DNA of 64,000 nt from positions 41,258,510 to 41,322,509 of the forward strand of contig NC_054741.1 of NCBI RefSeq assembly GCF_018143015.1. Direction: 5' to 3'. A program made the position numbers and the translations under genes. Below, piece after piece: positions 33,655 to 46,270 of the stretch; position 1 is the first letter of the stretch, and each line of letters starts with the position of its first letter. Below the pieces are notes generated by a model. It worked only from the letters and a program-made list of their open reading frames with translations. It ran no database searches and was not told where the DNA came from. This DNA is from Lytechinus variegatus (lineage: Eukaryota > Echinodermata > Echinoidea > Temnopleuroida > Toxopneustidae).

Positions 33655-34224
33655 GTAAGTATATTAAATTCTGATATTTTTATGAAAGTTAATGTTATAT
33701 TTTTAATTATGGAAATAAAGTGGATATTTGTGTATATGGCTCCATGATTATTTAAACAAAAAATGCAATGGTGCAGACCCTTCTATTTAAATCCTTTGAT
33801 GTACATGTTTATTTTGTCATCTTTTTTGTTCTATCTACCTCTCTTTATTCTATTATTATGCATCGGTTCTTTGCCTATGAAAGGTTGCTGAAGCCATTTT
33901 GTTTTCAGGTCATCTGTCCACTTGTCTTGTTTTAAGTTTAACTAAAGAATTGTTTAAGAGATCAAATTTGAACTTGGTCCAAATGTAAAATGTAGAGAAT
34001 AGAAATTTCCTGCTTCAGCATCCAAGGAATACAATCATCACAATTGCTAACAGTAGAATGCTGTAGATAGGAAATAATAGATAGTATACAAATATACCAG
34101 GCTTTGACTAAGTATAGCTCATCCGAGGTTGGACTGGCATTACTATTTTTCCCAGGGGCGAAGCCCCAAGGGGAAAATAGTAATTTGGCCAGTACAACCG
34201 AGGATAAATAAATCCCTCTATACT
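33655..34224. other. Probable intron sequence, no feature seen
   Basis: Follows the donor at 33655. AT-rich, no domain-bearing ORF. Confidence 0.4.
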
Positions 34225-34346
34225 GTCGAAATAAAGGCCTGTGGCCTGTAGCACTAAGCGCTAAGATGCGTCTTAAGCATCCATAAGTCCGGTTATGGGA
34301 CTTAGTGTAAGATGCGTCTTAGCGGGAGTTTCACAAAGACCACTAA

Positions 34347-34991
34347 GGCTGCGTTTATGCGACCTCAACCCAGAATCATGATTGGAATCACGATTTGAAT
34401 CATGATTCAAGACAGCAACATGAATCACGATCCGACAGAATCAGCGTTTATACGACCATCTTTCTAACGCTGTTTCTCCCTGAATTCGGGCCGATCCAGT
34501 GCGCATCACAGTGCGCAGTTTGACCCAGGAAGTATAGGTCAACATTTTCGCGCGTGTTTCTAACTTCACGTCGGCTGCTAGATTTTTGCTGCCACCGGAG
34601 CTAACGCGCGATCGTTTGTGCAAGTGCAACTCGGCTTCCGAAAAATAAATCTTTTACTTCCAGAATTCCGTGTATTGTACCTCGTATTGTTTTTGTTTAC
34701 TTGTATTCAATCTTGTCGGTTCATCAAAAATGGTGTTCGGTAGCCGTGGTACTGGGCACGAATTCTGTTAATTTTGTCTCGACAGGCGGTGCCACATCTC
34801 CGTTGAAATCCCTCCCTTGCAAGCGCCGCTGAAAGGGACTCGTAGATCGTCTTATATTTCTGTGAAGGAAATGTAAAATTTTGGTTAATCTTTTGTTTTC
34901 GTCGAGGTATCAAATACAACTTCCACTGCATACATTTCTCTTTCAATAGTTTACTTCTATATGTTGTCTTAAGAAAAAAGGTTAATACCAT
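34347..34991. mobile_element. Harbinger-like element, copy 2, right end missing
   Basis: Starts GGCTGCGTTTATGCGACC and follows the element at 562 for about 500 bp with few changes. It has the same AATCATGATT, CGGGCCGATCCAGTGCGCA and CGTCGGCTGCTAG segments. The two copies diverge after about 34860; the family's right end is not found. Confidence 0.65.
34707..34991 (-). pseudogene. Myb/SANT-like domain remnant of Harbinger-like copy 2
   Basis: The 94-codon minus-strand ORF contains KTIYESLSAALAREGFQRRC, then CRDKINRIRAQY, the second half of the trihelix-type domain whose first half is seen in copy 1 (NWTDDELRALLVLW). In this copy the first helix is missing upstream. A frame change within the domain is not needed here, so this copy preserves the central helices better than copy 1. 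No transposase is present. Confidence 0.55.
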
Positions 34992-35594
34992 ACCTTCCCG
35001 TTATCATCCTACAGTAGTCAAAATTATGTTAAAGTGACAAAATTTCTCCTCCTTTCACTTTTTAGTCGCAGACGATGCAGACGAAAACTTGCGGGAAATT
35101 ACTACTTTTTATTTTCACACAAGGTCGAAGGACACGAAATTAGGCTTCGTAGACTAAAAATCCAGACGTTTTATTGTTTAAGACGCGTCGCACACAGGAC
35201 GTAGTAAAGAACTGTTTAGTGGAACTGACGCACCAACAGGATGTCAGTAAGACCCGTCTTAGTGTATGACGCGTCGCAGCGACACTAAGTCCCGTTACAC
35301 TAAGTACTGTTTAGTGAAACAGGCCCCAGGTATATTTGTTTTATATCCTACATTTAATAACTGAATAAGGTAGAACAATGGTTTATCTACTCTTGTACAT
35401 GTATATGTAGTTCATCTTTTCCTAATCTGAACTTAAATATAGATATAACGCGCTGCGCAGGCTGATCAACTTTTTCTGAAACCATGGTTAGGAACGCGGA
35501 TTTGTGCCTGGCCCGCCCCTTCACAGGACTTGCCCGGTAGAGTCAACTCACTGACCGGTGCGCCCGAGAAATTGCATGATCTGTGTCAATGATC

Positions 35595-35642
35595 TGTGAT
35601 GTCAATGATGGAATAGTCGACTATTCCATCATTGACGTCACA
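35595..35642. repeat. 48-nt palindrome without spacer
   Basis: Two 24-nt arms meet at GTC/GAC (35618/35619) and pair at 23 of 24 positions. The sequence could extrude as a cruciform or act as a fold-back. It lies in a GC-richer stretch (35440-35660) with no gene. Confidence 0.75.
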
Positions 35643-36416
35643 GTATAGCACATTTTCTTCGATGGGCGTTTCATTTTTGACATCATCGCAAAAATAGTGA
35701 GAATATGTTTGGTCACATGATGCTATTTAAACCAATCAGCATACAGGATTTAATTTATGTAGGATACAATAAATAATAGCATAACTCTCAAAAATGAAAG
35801 TAAACTCACACTCATTCTCAGTGCTTGTGGTATGGCAAAAAAAAAAGAAAATTCAAAATCTGTTTCTGAAACATTCGTGAAAAACGTGCATATGAATTGT
35901 TGGACTCGCATTTCAAAGAAAGCTTCACCTTTTTTGCCTCGTGAAATATGCCTGGATTTTTTTTTGCTTCCATCATTTTTTGTGGGGGGGGGGAGCACAG
36001 TACATTCCCCCCTGATGTGAAGATGTTCATGATGCCCAAGGTAACGTCTAATGGGATCACTCACATGCCAAAGTGTCTTTAGATCTTTGGCTGTATGAGA
36101 TTGCTATTGTAACACTCTTAAGATATAGTAGCGTGGTAGATATGTGGATGAGTGTTAGCTAGTAGAACAAATGATGAAGCACAGTCATAATAGTTAATAT
36201 TCTGGAACATTTATTATAACAAAGTCATGAAAGTGGATGAACCCAATATTGACCTCTAACCACATTAGTGGTGGTCTGGGTTTTAGAGACAGGTCTACAC
36301 CTGATGAAGGTGGGAAACAAGATTGAATCCTCCTTGCTTTCCCTCTATGATTTTATGTGAGTATCTGTTTATCTAGTTACTATATCTACAGACAGGCTAA
36401 TTAGCCAGCTGTACCA
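35643..36416. other. Intergenic or intronic DNA, no gene seen
   Basis: A G run at 35982-35991 and short ORFs only. Confidence 0.4.
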
Positions 36417-36785
36417 GTATATCGTCGCATGCACCACGACCGTCCTCTCTGCGCACTTTGATGCGAAAGATAGTTTTGCAGAAAACGCGTTTAAAGAAAA
36501 GCTTTTTTTAAACCAGCATTAAGTGCACCTAAAAGGAGAGCAAATTATTTACCGGTGTCTTCTTTCGATAGTTCAGGTTCCAAAGTTTCATCCCGTATCT
36601 TTACATTTTCTTGAACTTAATTATTTACGCCACAATGGGCATCCTAACAGAGAGGACGGTTCATGGAATAGATACAGTGCGCTATCGCGCCTCGCGATTT
36701 CACCACGGACGGTTCGTGGAAAAGATGAAATGAACTATTGCGTGTTGCTATTTTCACCACGAACCGTCTGCTCATATTGCGTGTA
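36417..36785. repeat. Dispersed repeat with GAGGACGGTTCGTG motif, copy 1
   Basis: Begins ATATCGTCGCATGCACCACG and contains CGACCGTCCTCT, GAGAGGACGGTTCATGG, ACGGACGGTTCGTGG and CACGAACCGTCTGC. An inverse relative ends at 62938 (GAGGACGGTTCGTGATGCG). Inverted motifs inside suggest fold-back ends. Confidence 0.5.
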
Positions 36786-36839
36786 ACTGAAAACTGTACA
36801 AACTGAATGGAAGATGAAGTGACTAAGAAGTGGAAACTG

Positions 36840-37215
36840 TTTTTTTTTTATATAGACATCGGTTTTCTAATTCACATTTTCATAAATTTTGGGGATTTTG
36901 AAATGATTCAATATTTTCTACATCCAAAGTCATCAAAAGGTCTTTTTTTCTTTACTTTTTCCTTTTTATTCCTATCTTTCCTTTCCTTTCTTTCTTTCTT
37001 TATTCCTTTGTTTCGTTCTGTCTGCCTTCCTCACTTTCATTATTCACTTTCTTTCTTTCTTTCTTCCTTCCTAACTTCTTTTCAGTATTTACTTTTTCTT
37101 TCTTTTTTACTTCAGTCTGCCTTCCTTTCACTTACATTTTTCTTTCTTTCTTTCTTATTTTTTCTTTCTATCCTCCATTTTTTCTTTCTTACTCACTTTT
37201 TTTTTCTTTCTTGTA
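36840..37215 (+). repeat. Polypyrimidine tract, imperfect CTTT microsatellite
   Basis: Over about 36940-37215 the plus strand is nearly all C/T with CTTT, CCTTTT and TTTC units, broken by short interruptions. It yields a spurious Phe/Leu/Ser ORF. Such tracts can form triplex DNA. Confidence 0.75.
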
Positions 37216-38811
37216 CATTAGTCTGCATTAATTTCATAAGGAGCTATAAGTTATGAAATCAGATATGGAATTATGGAGTATTTGAAAACTCACATCCAAT
37301 ATCTGCTTCAAATACAAAGTAGAATCATACATTATCAACTGTGTATTTTAGCTTTTAATTGTAACATTATTACATTCCATACTATTTGCAAGATATCAAA
37401 CTGTAATATTTACAGACAGAAAAAACAACTGAAATAGGCAAGACGAGCTACAATTCCTTTAAAAAATAACACACATTGTCATAATATTTGTTTAGATCTC
37501 ATTGAGACAAAAATGGAATAATATTTTAATATCATTTTTCCTTCATATAATTATATCCAATCATCAAGATGTCCTCGGGATTTGAGTCTTTAAATTGTAT
37601 AAGGTATAACACGTTTTTCTCTATTAATAGAAAAACATGAGATATTGGACATCATATTGGAGGATTTTGATAATCTAATTCCTCACAATCCTGCATGAAT
37701 TACATTAAAATATGCACATGTCTTAGGAATATTTAAAAGGGTGTTTTACTTTTCCTCATTCTATTCATTTCGATTTCCATAGAATCTTGTCAAACTTTAT
37801 TATTTGCAGATGTAAATATCAAAATTTCACCAAGATTTCTTTAGTCAGATTCATCAAAATGATAAAATATTGAATAATAAGTAACACTTTTCTTCCATTC
37901 ATGTACTTATTCCATATCCAATAATTCCAATGTTTAATCCATTGTTATTTATAACTACAATATTTACAGATAGAAATGTTATGTTCTAGGCTTTAATACC
38001 TCTCGTATTAAGTCATCTAACATTGAAAAATCACAGACGAAAATATTAAAATTTCGCCAAGAACTTTTCAAACAGAGTCATCTCTTATCAATAAAATAAT
38101 GAATAGAATATATCAACTTTTTTACATTTAAGAATTCATTCCATTTACAAGTTTGCTTCATTATTTTTTTTTAAATGCATTACAAATATAAACATTAAAT
38201 GTTAACATATCATTTAACAAATGCATTATTTATATTGAATTCTTGCAATCATTTAATCTCTGGAGTATACTGCATTATTTACAGAAAAAAAATAAATAGC
38301 CAGATATATATCATGGGAATGCAATGTGTAAAAGAAAACATAATTTATCTTCAATGCATGTTATCAACTCATTATATTTCTTTTATTTCTTAAAAATTGA
38401 ATATAAATACTAGTTTTAAACTCTCCCAAGAATGTGCCCCCATAAAGAATAAAATTACAAAAGTGAAACATATACACTAGTTCCAACGTCCACCCCTTCC
38501 TGAAAATACAAATTGACCTTTCTCAAACATGCACCCGCAAAAAATAGGTAAAAGATATCACAAATATGGAAAAATCCATTTATGATATTGATACTGTTAC
38601 AAATACCCATTATACAAAATTTTATCTTTAATCCTTCATCATATAAGAAATTCATTACCAATTAAAGCTAATGTGAAAAGTATAAAAATCTTGCAGATGA
38701 ATAAGGCGCAAGAGATTTAATATCACCTTAGTTCGCACGCGTTCGGAATGCTCTATTGTCTTGCTAATCCCCATAACGAACGCATTCGTATTCCCCCCTG
38801 CATACACCTGA
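37216..38811. repeat. Strongly AT-rich DNA with weak periodicity
   Basis: TATTTACAGA, TTATTTGCAGATG or CACAGACG motifs recur every 140-300 bp (37410, 37800, 37965, 38030, 38275), each after CATT..TATT-rich text. This may be an old, eroded tandem repeat. No gene seen. Confidence 0.35.
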
Positions 38812-39415
38812 ACGCAAGGATTACTGTAAACAAAGAAGTCAAAAGAAAGCGCTGAAGTACTCCGTTCACGATACCCACAAACGCAAGGATTACTAATAAC
38901 AAAGGAGTCAATAGAAAGTGCTTAAGTACTCCGTTCAGAACGGAGAATGGTTCTGCTCAGCTAGAAACAGATACAGCCGGGTCCAGGGGGATTTTCCCCA
39001 AGTGATTAATGTGACGAAAAGAAAAGCAGTTTGCCGATGTATGGATTTGAGATTCATTGCAGATCGTTGGTGATCATTTTAAGAAATATCCTGAGTCAAA
39101 ACGTCCCGCATTTTAATTCTGACGGACGTATTTCTTCATTTTTATTAAAAGGTGATCAATCACAGATGTTTTGAGTTCATGATAAGAAATTTCCTTTGTG
39201 TGAAGGGATGTCCAAACGTTGCGCTTTTTAATTTTGACGGACGAATTATATATATTTTTTTCATTTATATTGAAAGTCAATAAATTAGACATTCGTTACA
39301 AATCGTCTAACAATAGTGTTAAAATATTTTTCGAGTCAGAAGGGATGTTCAAACATTGCGCTTTTTAATTTTGACGAACGTATTTCATTTAATTAAAAGT
39401 TAATTGTCAGAAAAC
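38812..39415. repeat. Small tandem modules preceding the satellite
   Basis: ACGCAAGGATTACT..CAAAGAAGTCAA..AGTACTCCGTTCA occurs twice (38813 and 38882). Then AAGGGATGTYCAAACRTTGCG with TTTTAATTTTGACGRACG occurs near 39105, 39205 and 39345. The second module has a relative at 48030. Confidence 0.55.
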
Positions 39416-40967
39416 TAACGATGTCGGCTAAATCTGTACGAAATCAGACAAGGCGCGGAGGTCGTCCGCTAGTTTATCCTTGATATAATTCTTCCCGTGG
39501 GTATCATTTATTTCATACTCTGACATCGTTGACGTGATCATAAATAGGCTCTGACGTCAGACAAAACGATGTCGGCACTATTTCTCCGACATTAGATCAG
39601 GCACGGAGGTCGTCCGCTAGTTTATCCTTGATATTTTTCTTCCCGTGGGTATCCTTTATTTCATACTCTGACATCGTTTACGTGATCATGAAATAGGTTC
39701 TGACGTTAGAGAACTTAACGATGTCGGTGCTATCTCTCTGACATTAGATCAGGCGCGGAGGTCGTCCGCTAGTTTATCCTTGATATTTTTCTTCCCGTGG
39801 GTATCCTTTATTTCATACTCTGACATCGTTTACGTGATCATGAAATAGGTTCTGACGTCAGAGAACTTAACGATGTCGGTGCTATCTCTCTGACATTAGA
39901 TCAGGCGCGGAGGTCGTCCGCTAGTTTATCCTTGATATTTTTCTTCCTGTGGGTATCATTTATTTCATACTTTGACACGTTTATGTGATCATAAAATAGG
40001 TTCTGACGTCAGACAAATTAACGATGTAGGCGCTTTCTCTACGACATCGGATGAGGCATGGAGGTCGTCCGCTAGTTTATCCTTGACATTTTTCTTCTCG
40101 TGGGTATCATTTATTTCACACCATGACATCCTTTACATGATCATAAAATAGGTTTTGACGTCAGAGAACTTCACGATGTTGGCGCTATCTCTACGACATC
40201 GGATCAGGTGCGGAGGTCGTCCGCTATTTCATCCTTTTCATTTTTTCTGTGGTCATCATTTATTTCATAGTCTGACATTATTTACATGATCGTTATGACA
40301 TCAGAGAACTTAACGATGTTAGCGCTGTCTCACGACATCGGATCAGGCGCCGAGGTCGTCCGCTAGTTTATCCTTGATATTTTTCTTCCCGTGGGTATCC
40401 TTTATTTCATACTCTGACATCGTTTACGTGATCATGAAATAGGTTCTGACGTCAGAGAACTTAACGATGTCGGTGCTATCTCTCTGACATTAGATCAGGC
40501 GCGGAGGTCGTCCGCTAGTTTATCCTTGATATTTTTCTTCCTGTGGGTATCATTTATTTCACACCCTAACATCGTTTACATGATCATGAAATAGGTTCTG
40601 ACGTCAGACAACTTAACGATGTCAGCGCTATCTCTCCGACATTAGATAAGGCGCGGAGGTCGTCCGCTATTTTATCCTTGATATTTTCTTCCCATGGTCA
40701 TCCTTTATTTCATACCCTGACATCGTTTATGTGATTATAAAATAGGTTTTGACGTCAGAGAACTTCACGATGTTGGCGTTATCTCTACGACATCTGATCA
40801 GGCGCTGAGGTCGTCAGCTATTTCATCCTTTTCATTTTTTTCTGTGGTCATCATTTATTTCATACTCTGACATTATTTACATGATCGTTATGACGTCAAA
40901 GAACTTAACGATATTAGCGCTGTCTCTACGACATCGGATCAGGCGCGCAGGTCGTCCGCTACTATAT

Positions 40968-41416
40968 CCTTTATTATTATTATTACTTATTATTTGTACT
41001 GCGCTTTTCTCATTAGGCCCAAAGCGCTTACAATGAATAAGATGTAATATTTTATAAACTACAAAGTATGAAAAAGATGAGTTTTTAATGACTTTTTGAA
41101 GATTGATAATGGAGACTGTCTAATTATTAGTGGCAGGTTGTTCCAGGATTTTGAAGCCGACACCGTAAAAGTTCTGTCACCAGCTAATGTACGAGTTAAT
41201 GAATATGTGAGGCAAAGGTGATCACTGGCCGATCTAAGAGCTCTAGTTGGTGTCTACAGATTCAAGCAGTTACGTAAATACTGTGGAGCCTGTTTATTCA
41301 GTGTTTTGTACACAATCAAGAGTAATTTGAACGTAATTCTCTGTTCAAAAGGAAGCCAGTGAAGAGAATTAAAGAGTGGTTGGGAAAGATGATCCCGGGA
41401 GACCTGTAAAATTAAT
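40968..41416 (-). mobile_element. L2-type LINE 3' fragment inside the satellite, first of three
   Basis: On the minus strand it ends GCGCTTTGGGCCTAATGAG, then AAAAGCGCAGTACAAATAAT, then an ATT tail. The upstream part has degenerate RT C-terminal codons with stops. Copies with the same borders are at 42908-43356 and 44236-44700. The insertion therefore happened once, before amplification. Confidence 0.65.
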
Positions 41417-42907
41417 CGTTGATATTTTTCTTCCCGTGGTAATCATTTATTTCACACCCTGACATCGTGTACGTGATCATAAAATAGGTTCTGACGTCAG
41501 ACAACTTAACGATGTAGGCGCTATCTCTACGACATTGGATGAGGCACGGAGGTCGTCCGCTAGTTTATCCTTGACATTTTTCTTCTCGTGGGTATCATTT
41601 ATTTCACACCATGACATCCTTTACGTGATCATAAAATAGGTTTTGACGTCAGAGAACTTCACGATGTTGGCGCTATCTCTACGACATCGGATCAGGTGCG
41701 GAGGTCGTCCGCTAGTTTATCCTTGATATTTTTCTTCCCGTGGGTATCCTTTATTTCATACTCTGACATCGTTTACGTGATCATGAAATAGGTTCTGACG
41801 TCAGAGAACTTAACGATGTCGGTGCTATCTCTCTGACATTAGATCAGGCGCGGAGGTCGTCCGCTAGTTTATCCTTGATATTTTTCTTCCTGTGGGTATC
41901 ATTTATTTCATACTTTGACACGTTTATGTGATCATAAAATAGGTTCTGACGTCAGACAAATTAACGATGTAGGCGCTTTCTCTACGACATCGGATGAGGC
42001 ATGGAGGTCGTCCGCTAGTTTATCCTTGACATTTTTCTTCTCGTGGGTATCATTTATTTCACACCATGACATCCTTTACATGATCATAAAATAGGTTTTG
42101 ACGTCAGAGAACTTCACGATGTTGGCGCTATCTCTACGACATCGGATCAGGTGCGGAGGTCGTCCGCTATTTCATCCTTTTCATTTTTTCTGTGGTCATC
42201 ATTTATTTCATAGTCTGACATTATTTACATGATCGTTATGACATCAGAGAACTTAACGATGTTAGCGCTGTCTCACGACATCGGATCAGGCGCCGAGGTC
42301 GTCCGCTAGTTTATCCTTGATATTTTTCTTCCCGTGGGTATCCTTTATTTCATACTCTGACATCGTTTACGTGATCATGAAATAGGTTCTGACGTCAGAG
42401 AACTTAACGATGTCGGTGCTATCTCTCTGACATTAGATCAGGCGCGGAGGTCGTCCGCTAGTTTATCCTTGATATTTTTCTTCCTGTGGGTATCATTTAT
42501 TTCACACCCTAACATCGTTTACATGATCATGAAATAGGTTCTGACGTCAGACAACTTAACGATGTCAGCGCTATCTCTCCGACATTAGATAAGGCGCGGA
42601 GGTCGTCCGCTATTTTATCCTTGATATTTTCTTCCCATGGTCATCCTTTATTTCATACCCTGACATCGTTTATGTGATTATAAAATAGGTTTTGACGTCA
42701 GAGAACTTCACGATGTTGGCGTTATCTCTACGACATCTGATCAGGCGCTGAGGTCGTCAGCTATTTCATCCTTTTCATTTTTTTCTGTGGTCATCATTTA
42801 TTTCATACTCTGACATTATTTACATGATCGTTATGACGTCAAAGAACTTAACGATATTAGCGCTGTCTCTACGACATCGGATCAGGCGCGCAGGTCGTCC
42901 GCTACTA

Positions 42908-43356
42908 TATCCTTTATTATTATTATTACTTATTATTTGTACTGCGCTTTTCTCATTAGGCCCAAAGCGCTTACAATGAATAAGATGTAATATTTTATAA
43001 ACTACAAAGTATGAAAAAGATGAGTTTTTAATGACTTTTTGAAGATTGATAATGGAGACTGTCTAATTATTAGTGGCAGGTTGTTCCAGGATTTTGAAGC
43101 CGACACCGTAAAAGTTCTGTCACCAGCTAATGTACGAGTTAATGAATATGTGAGGCAAAGGTGATCACTGGCCGATCTAAGAGCTCTAGTTGGTGTCTAC
43201 AGATTCAAGCAGTTACGTAAATACTGTGGAGCCTGTTTATTCAGTGTTTTGTACACAATCAAGAGTAATTTGAACGTAATTCTCTGTTCAAAAGGAAGCC
43301 AGTGAAGAGAATTAAAGAGTGGTTGGGAAAGATGATCCCGGGAGACCTGTAAAATT
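42908..43356 (-). mobile_element. L2-type LINE 3' fragment, second satellite copy
   Basis: Displaced 1,940 bp from the first and seemingly identical to it. Confidence 0.65.
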
Positions 43357-44235
43357 AATCGTTGATATTTTTCTTCCCGTGGTAATCATTTATTTCACAC
43401 CCTGACATCGTGTACGTGATCATAAAATAGGTTCTGACGTCAGACAACTTAACGATGTAGGCGCTATCTCTACGACATTGGATGAGGCACGGAGGTCGTC
43501 CGCTAGTTTATCCTTGACATTTTTCTTCTCGTGGGTATCATTTATTTCACACCATGACATCCTTTACGTGATCATAAAATAGGTTTTGACGTCAGAGAAC
43601 TTCACGATGTTGGCGCTATCTCTACGACATCGGATCAGGTGCGGAGGTCGTCTGCTATTTCATCCTTTTCATTTTTTCTGTGGTCATCATTTATTTCATA
43701 CTCTGACATTATTTACATGATCGTTATGACATCAGAGAACTTAACGATGTTAGCGCTGTCTCTACGACATCGGATCAGGCGCCGAGGTCGTCCGCTACTT
43801 TATCCTTGATATTTTTCTTCCCGTGGTGATCATTTATTTCACACCCTAACATCGTTTACATGATCATGAAATAGGTTCTGACGTCAGACAACTTAACGAT
43901 GTCAGCGCTATCTCTCCGACATTAGATCAGGCGCGGAGGTCGTCTGCTAGTTTATCCTTGATATTTTCTTCCCATGGTCATCCTTTATTTCATACCTTGA
44001 CATCGTTTACGTGATCATAAAATAGGTTTTGACGTCAGAGAAGTTCACGATGTTGGCGAAATCTCTACGACATCGGATCAGGCGTGGAGGTCGTCCGCTT
44101 TTTCATCCTTTTCATTTTTTTCTGTGGTCATCATTTATTTCATACTCTGACATTATTTACATGATCGTTATGACGTCAAAGAACTTAACGATATTAGCGC
44201 TGTCTCTACGACATCGGATCAGGCGCGCAGGTTGT

Positions 44236-44700
44236 CCGCTACTATGTCCTTTATTATTATTATTATTATTACTTATTATTTGTACTGCGCTTTTCTCATT
44301 AGGCCCAAAGCGCTTACAATGAATAAGATGTAATATTTTATAAGCTACAAAGTATGAAAAAGATGAGGTTTTAATGACTTTTTGAAGATTGCTAATGATG
44401 GAGACTGTCTAATTATTAGTGGCAGGTTGTTCCAGGATTTTGAAGCCGACACCGTAAAAGTTCTGTCACCAGCTAATGTACGAGTTAATGAATATGTGAG
44501 GCCAAGGTGATCACTGGCCGATCTAAGAGCTCTAGTTGGTGTCTACAGATTCAAGCAGTTACTTAAATACTGTGGAGACTGTTTATTCAGTGTTTTGTAG
44601 ACAAGAGTAATTTGAACGTATTTCTCTGTTTAAAAGGAAGACAGTGAAGAGAATTAGAGTGGTTGGGAAAGATGATCCCGGGAGACCTGTAAAAATAATC
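44236..44700 (-). mobile_element. L2-type LINE 3' fragment, third satellite copy
   Basis: Same borders, but with small indels and a longer ATT run, so older than the other pair's separation. Confidence 0.6.
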
Positions 44701-44988
44701 GTTGATATTTTCTTCCCGTGGTAATCATTTATTTCACACCCTGACATCGTGTACGTGATCATAAAATAGGTTCTGACATCAGAGAGCTTGACGATTTCGG
44801 GGAGGGGGCTTTGAGGCCGATATTCTATACTTCAGTTTTAAAACTTTTAATCGAGAAGCATCAAGAAGAAGAGATATGTGTATATTGTGGGAGGATAGAT
44901 AGTAAATCACGCAATTATGTCAAAATTATTATTTCGTGCTTTCATTATTCAGAATTACGGTCACAGACAATCATTTTTGTCTCACCTG

Positions 44989-46045
44989 CGAAGCAAAGTG
45001 AGACTATAGGCGCCGCTTTTCCGACGGCGGCGGCGGCGGCGGCGTCAACATCAAATCTTAACCTGAGGTTAAGTTTTTGAAATGACATCATAACTTAGAA
45101 AGTATATGGACCTAGTTCATGAAACTTGGCCATAAGGTTAATCAAGTATTACTGAACATCCTATTAGAGTTTCATGTCACATGACCAAGGTCAAAGGTCA
45201 TTTAGGGTCAATGAACTTAGACCATGTTGGAGGAATCAACATCGAAATCTTAACCTGTGGTTAAGTTTTTGAAATGTCATCATAACTTAGAAAATATATG
45301 GACCTAGTTCATGAAACTTGGACATAAGGTTAATCAAGTATCACTGAACATCCTGCATGAGTTTCACGTCACATGACCAAGGTCAAAGGTCATTTAGGGT
45401 CAATGAACTTTGGCCGAATTGGGGATATCTGTTGAATTCCCATCATAACTTTGAAAGTTTATGGATCTGATTCATGAAACTTGGACATAATAGTAATCAA
45501 GCATCACTGAAAATTTTGTGCAAGTTTCAGGTCTCATGATTAAGGTCAAAGGTCATTAAGGGTCAATGAACTTTGGCCGAATCAGGGGTATCTGTTGAAT
45601 TACCATCATAACTTTGATAGTTCATTGGTCTAGTTCATTAAACTTGGACATTAGAGTAATCAAGTATCACTGAACATCCTGTGCACGTTTCAGGTCACAT
45701 GACCAAGGTCAAAGGTCAATGAACTTTGGCCGAATTGGGTGTATCTGTTGAATTACCATCATAACTTTGAAAGTTTATTGGTCTAGTTCATTAAACTTGG
45801 ACATTAGAGTAATCAAGTATCACTGAACATCCTGTGCACGTTTCAGGTCACATGACCAAGGTCATGTAAGGTCAATGAACTTTGGCCATGTTGGGGTTTT
45901 TTGGTGAATCTCTGTAAGTTTATTGGTCTAGTTCATAAAAAGTGGACATAAGAGTAACCATGTATCACTGAACATCTTGTGCGAGTTAGAGTAGTATTCA
46001 AAGTCAGCACTGCTGCTATATTGAACCGCGTGATGCAGGTGAGAC
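44989..46045 (+). repeat. DR1-bearing GTCTCACC repeat, complete copy
   Basis: Perfect inverted ends GTCTCACCTGC and GCAGGTGAGAC. A CGGCGG-rich patch follows the left end. Then about six units of 155-190 bp have ATCAAGTATCACTGAACATCC and AGGTCAAAGGTCA (first at 45188-45200). Confidence 0.8.
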
Positions 46046-46270
46046 GGCCAGAGGCATTCCACTTGTTGAATTTAATATCCTATACTGTTAAACCTTCATC
46101 ACTACGGGGGTAAATCCCCGGCCGCGGCACCTATGTTCGTGAGCAAGGCATTTAATCTGCAGTGTTCTTTTATCCTGCATTCAAATAAATGAAAAAGCTA
46201 TACACATTCTTGGTAACTAGGTTATGGCACTTGTTAAAAAAAAAAAAAAGGGGGGGGGGTCGCCTTTAGC
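46046..46270. other. Spacer with an A13-G9 run
   Basis: Homopolymer run near 46237-46258, next to the hAT target site. No gene. Confidence 0.4.

Larger units (their letters stand above)
34225..35335. mobile_element. Element with ACTTAGTG/CACTAAG ends, host of the second Harbinger-like copy
   Basis: Both sides of the Harbinger-like insert have runs of ACTTAGTG, GATGCGTCTTAG and their inverse forms (CACTAAGTCCCGT; GACGCGTC). The right side ends GTTTAGTGAAACAGGCCCCAG, the end type of GGGGCCTGTTTCA MITEs. Left border is approximate. Confidence 0.45.
39416..44800. repeat. 152-bp satellite with 1,940-bp higher-order repeat
   Basis: The unit contains AACGATGTCGG, GCGCGGAGGTCGTCCGCTAG, TTTATCCTTGATATTTTTC, CTCTGACATCG, TTACGTGATCATG and TTCTGACGTCAGAGAAC. 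It repeats about every 150 bp. A block of 1,940 bp (about 39768-41707) is repeated at 41708-43647, including private changes such as GTCTCACGAC; a diverged partial third copy follows. Each larger block carries one LINE fragment. Confidence 0.85.

Noticed and set aside
36807..37256. 149-codon ORF rich in Phe, Leu and Ser
   Set aside because: Produced by the polypyrimidine tract; no conserved residues.
38199..38661. Short ORFs in the AT-rich 37-39 kb region
   Set aside because: Composition-driven, no motif, no splice support.
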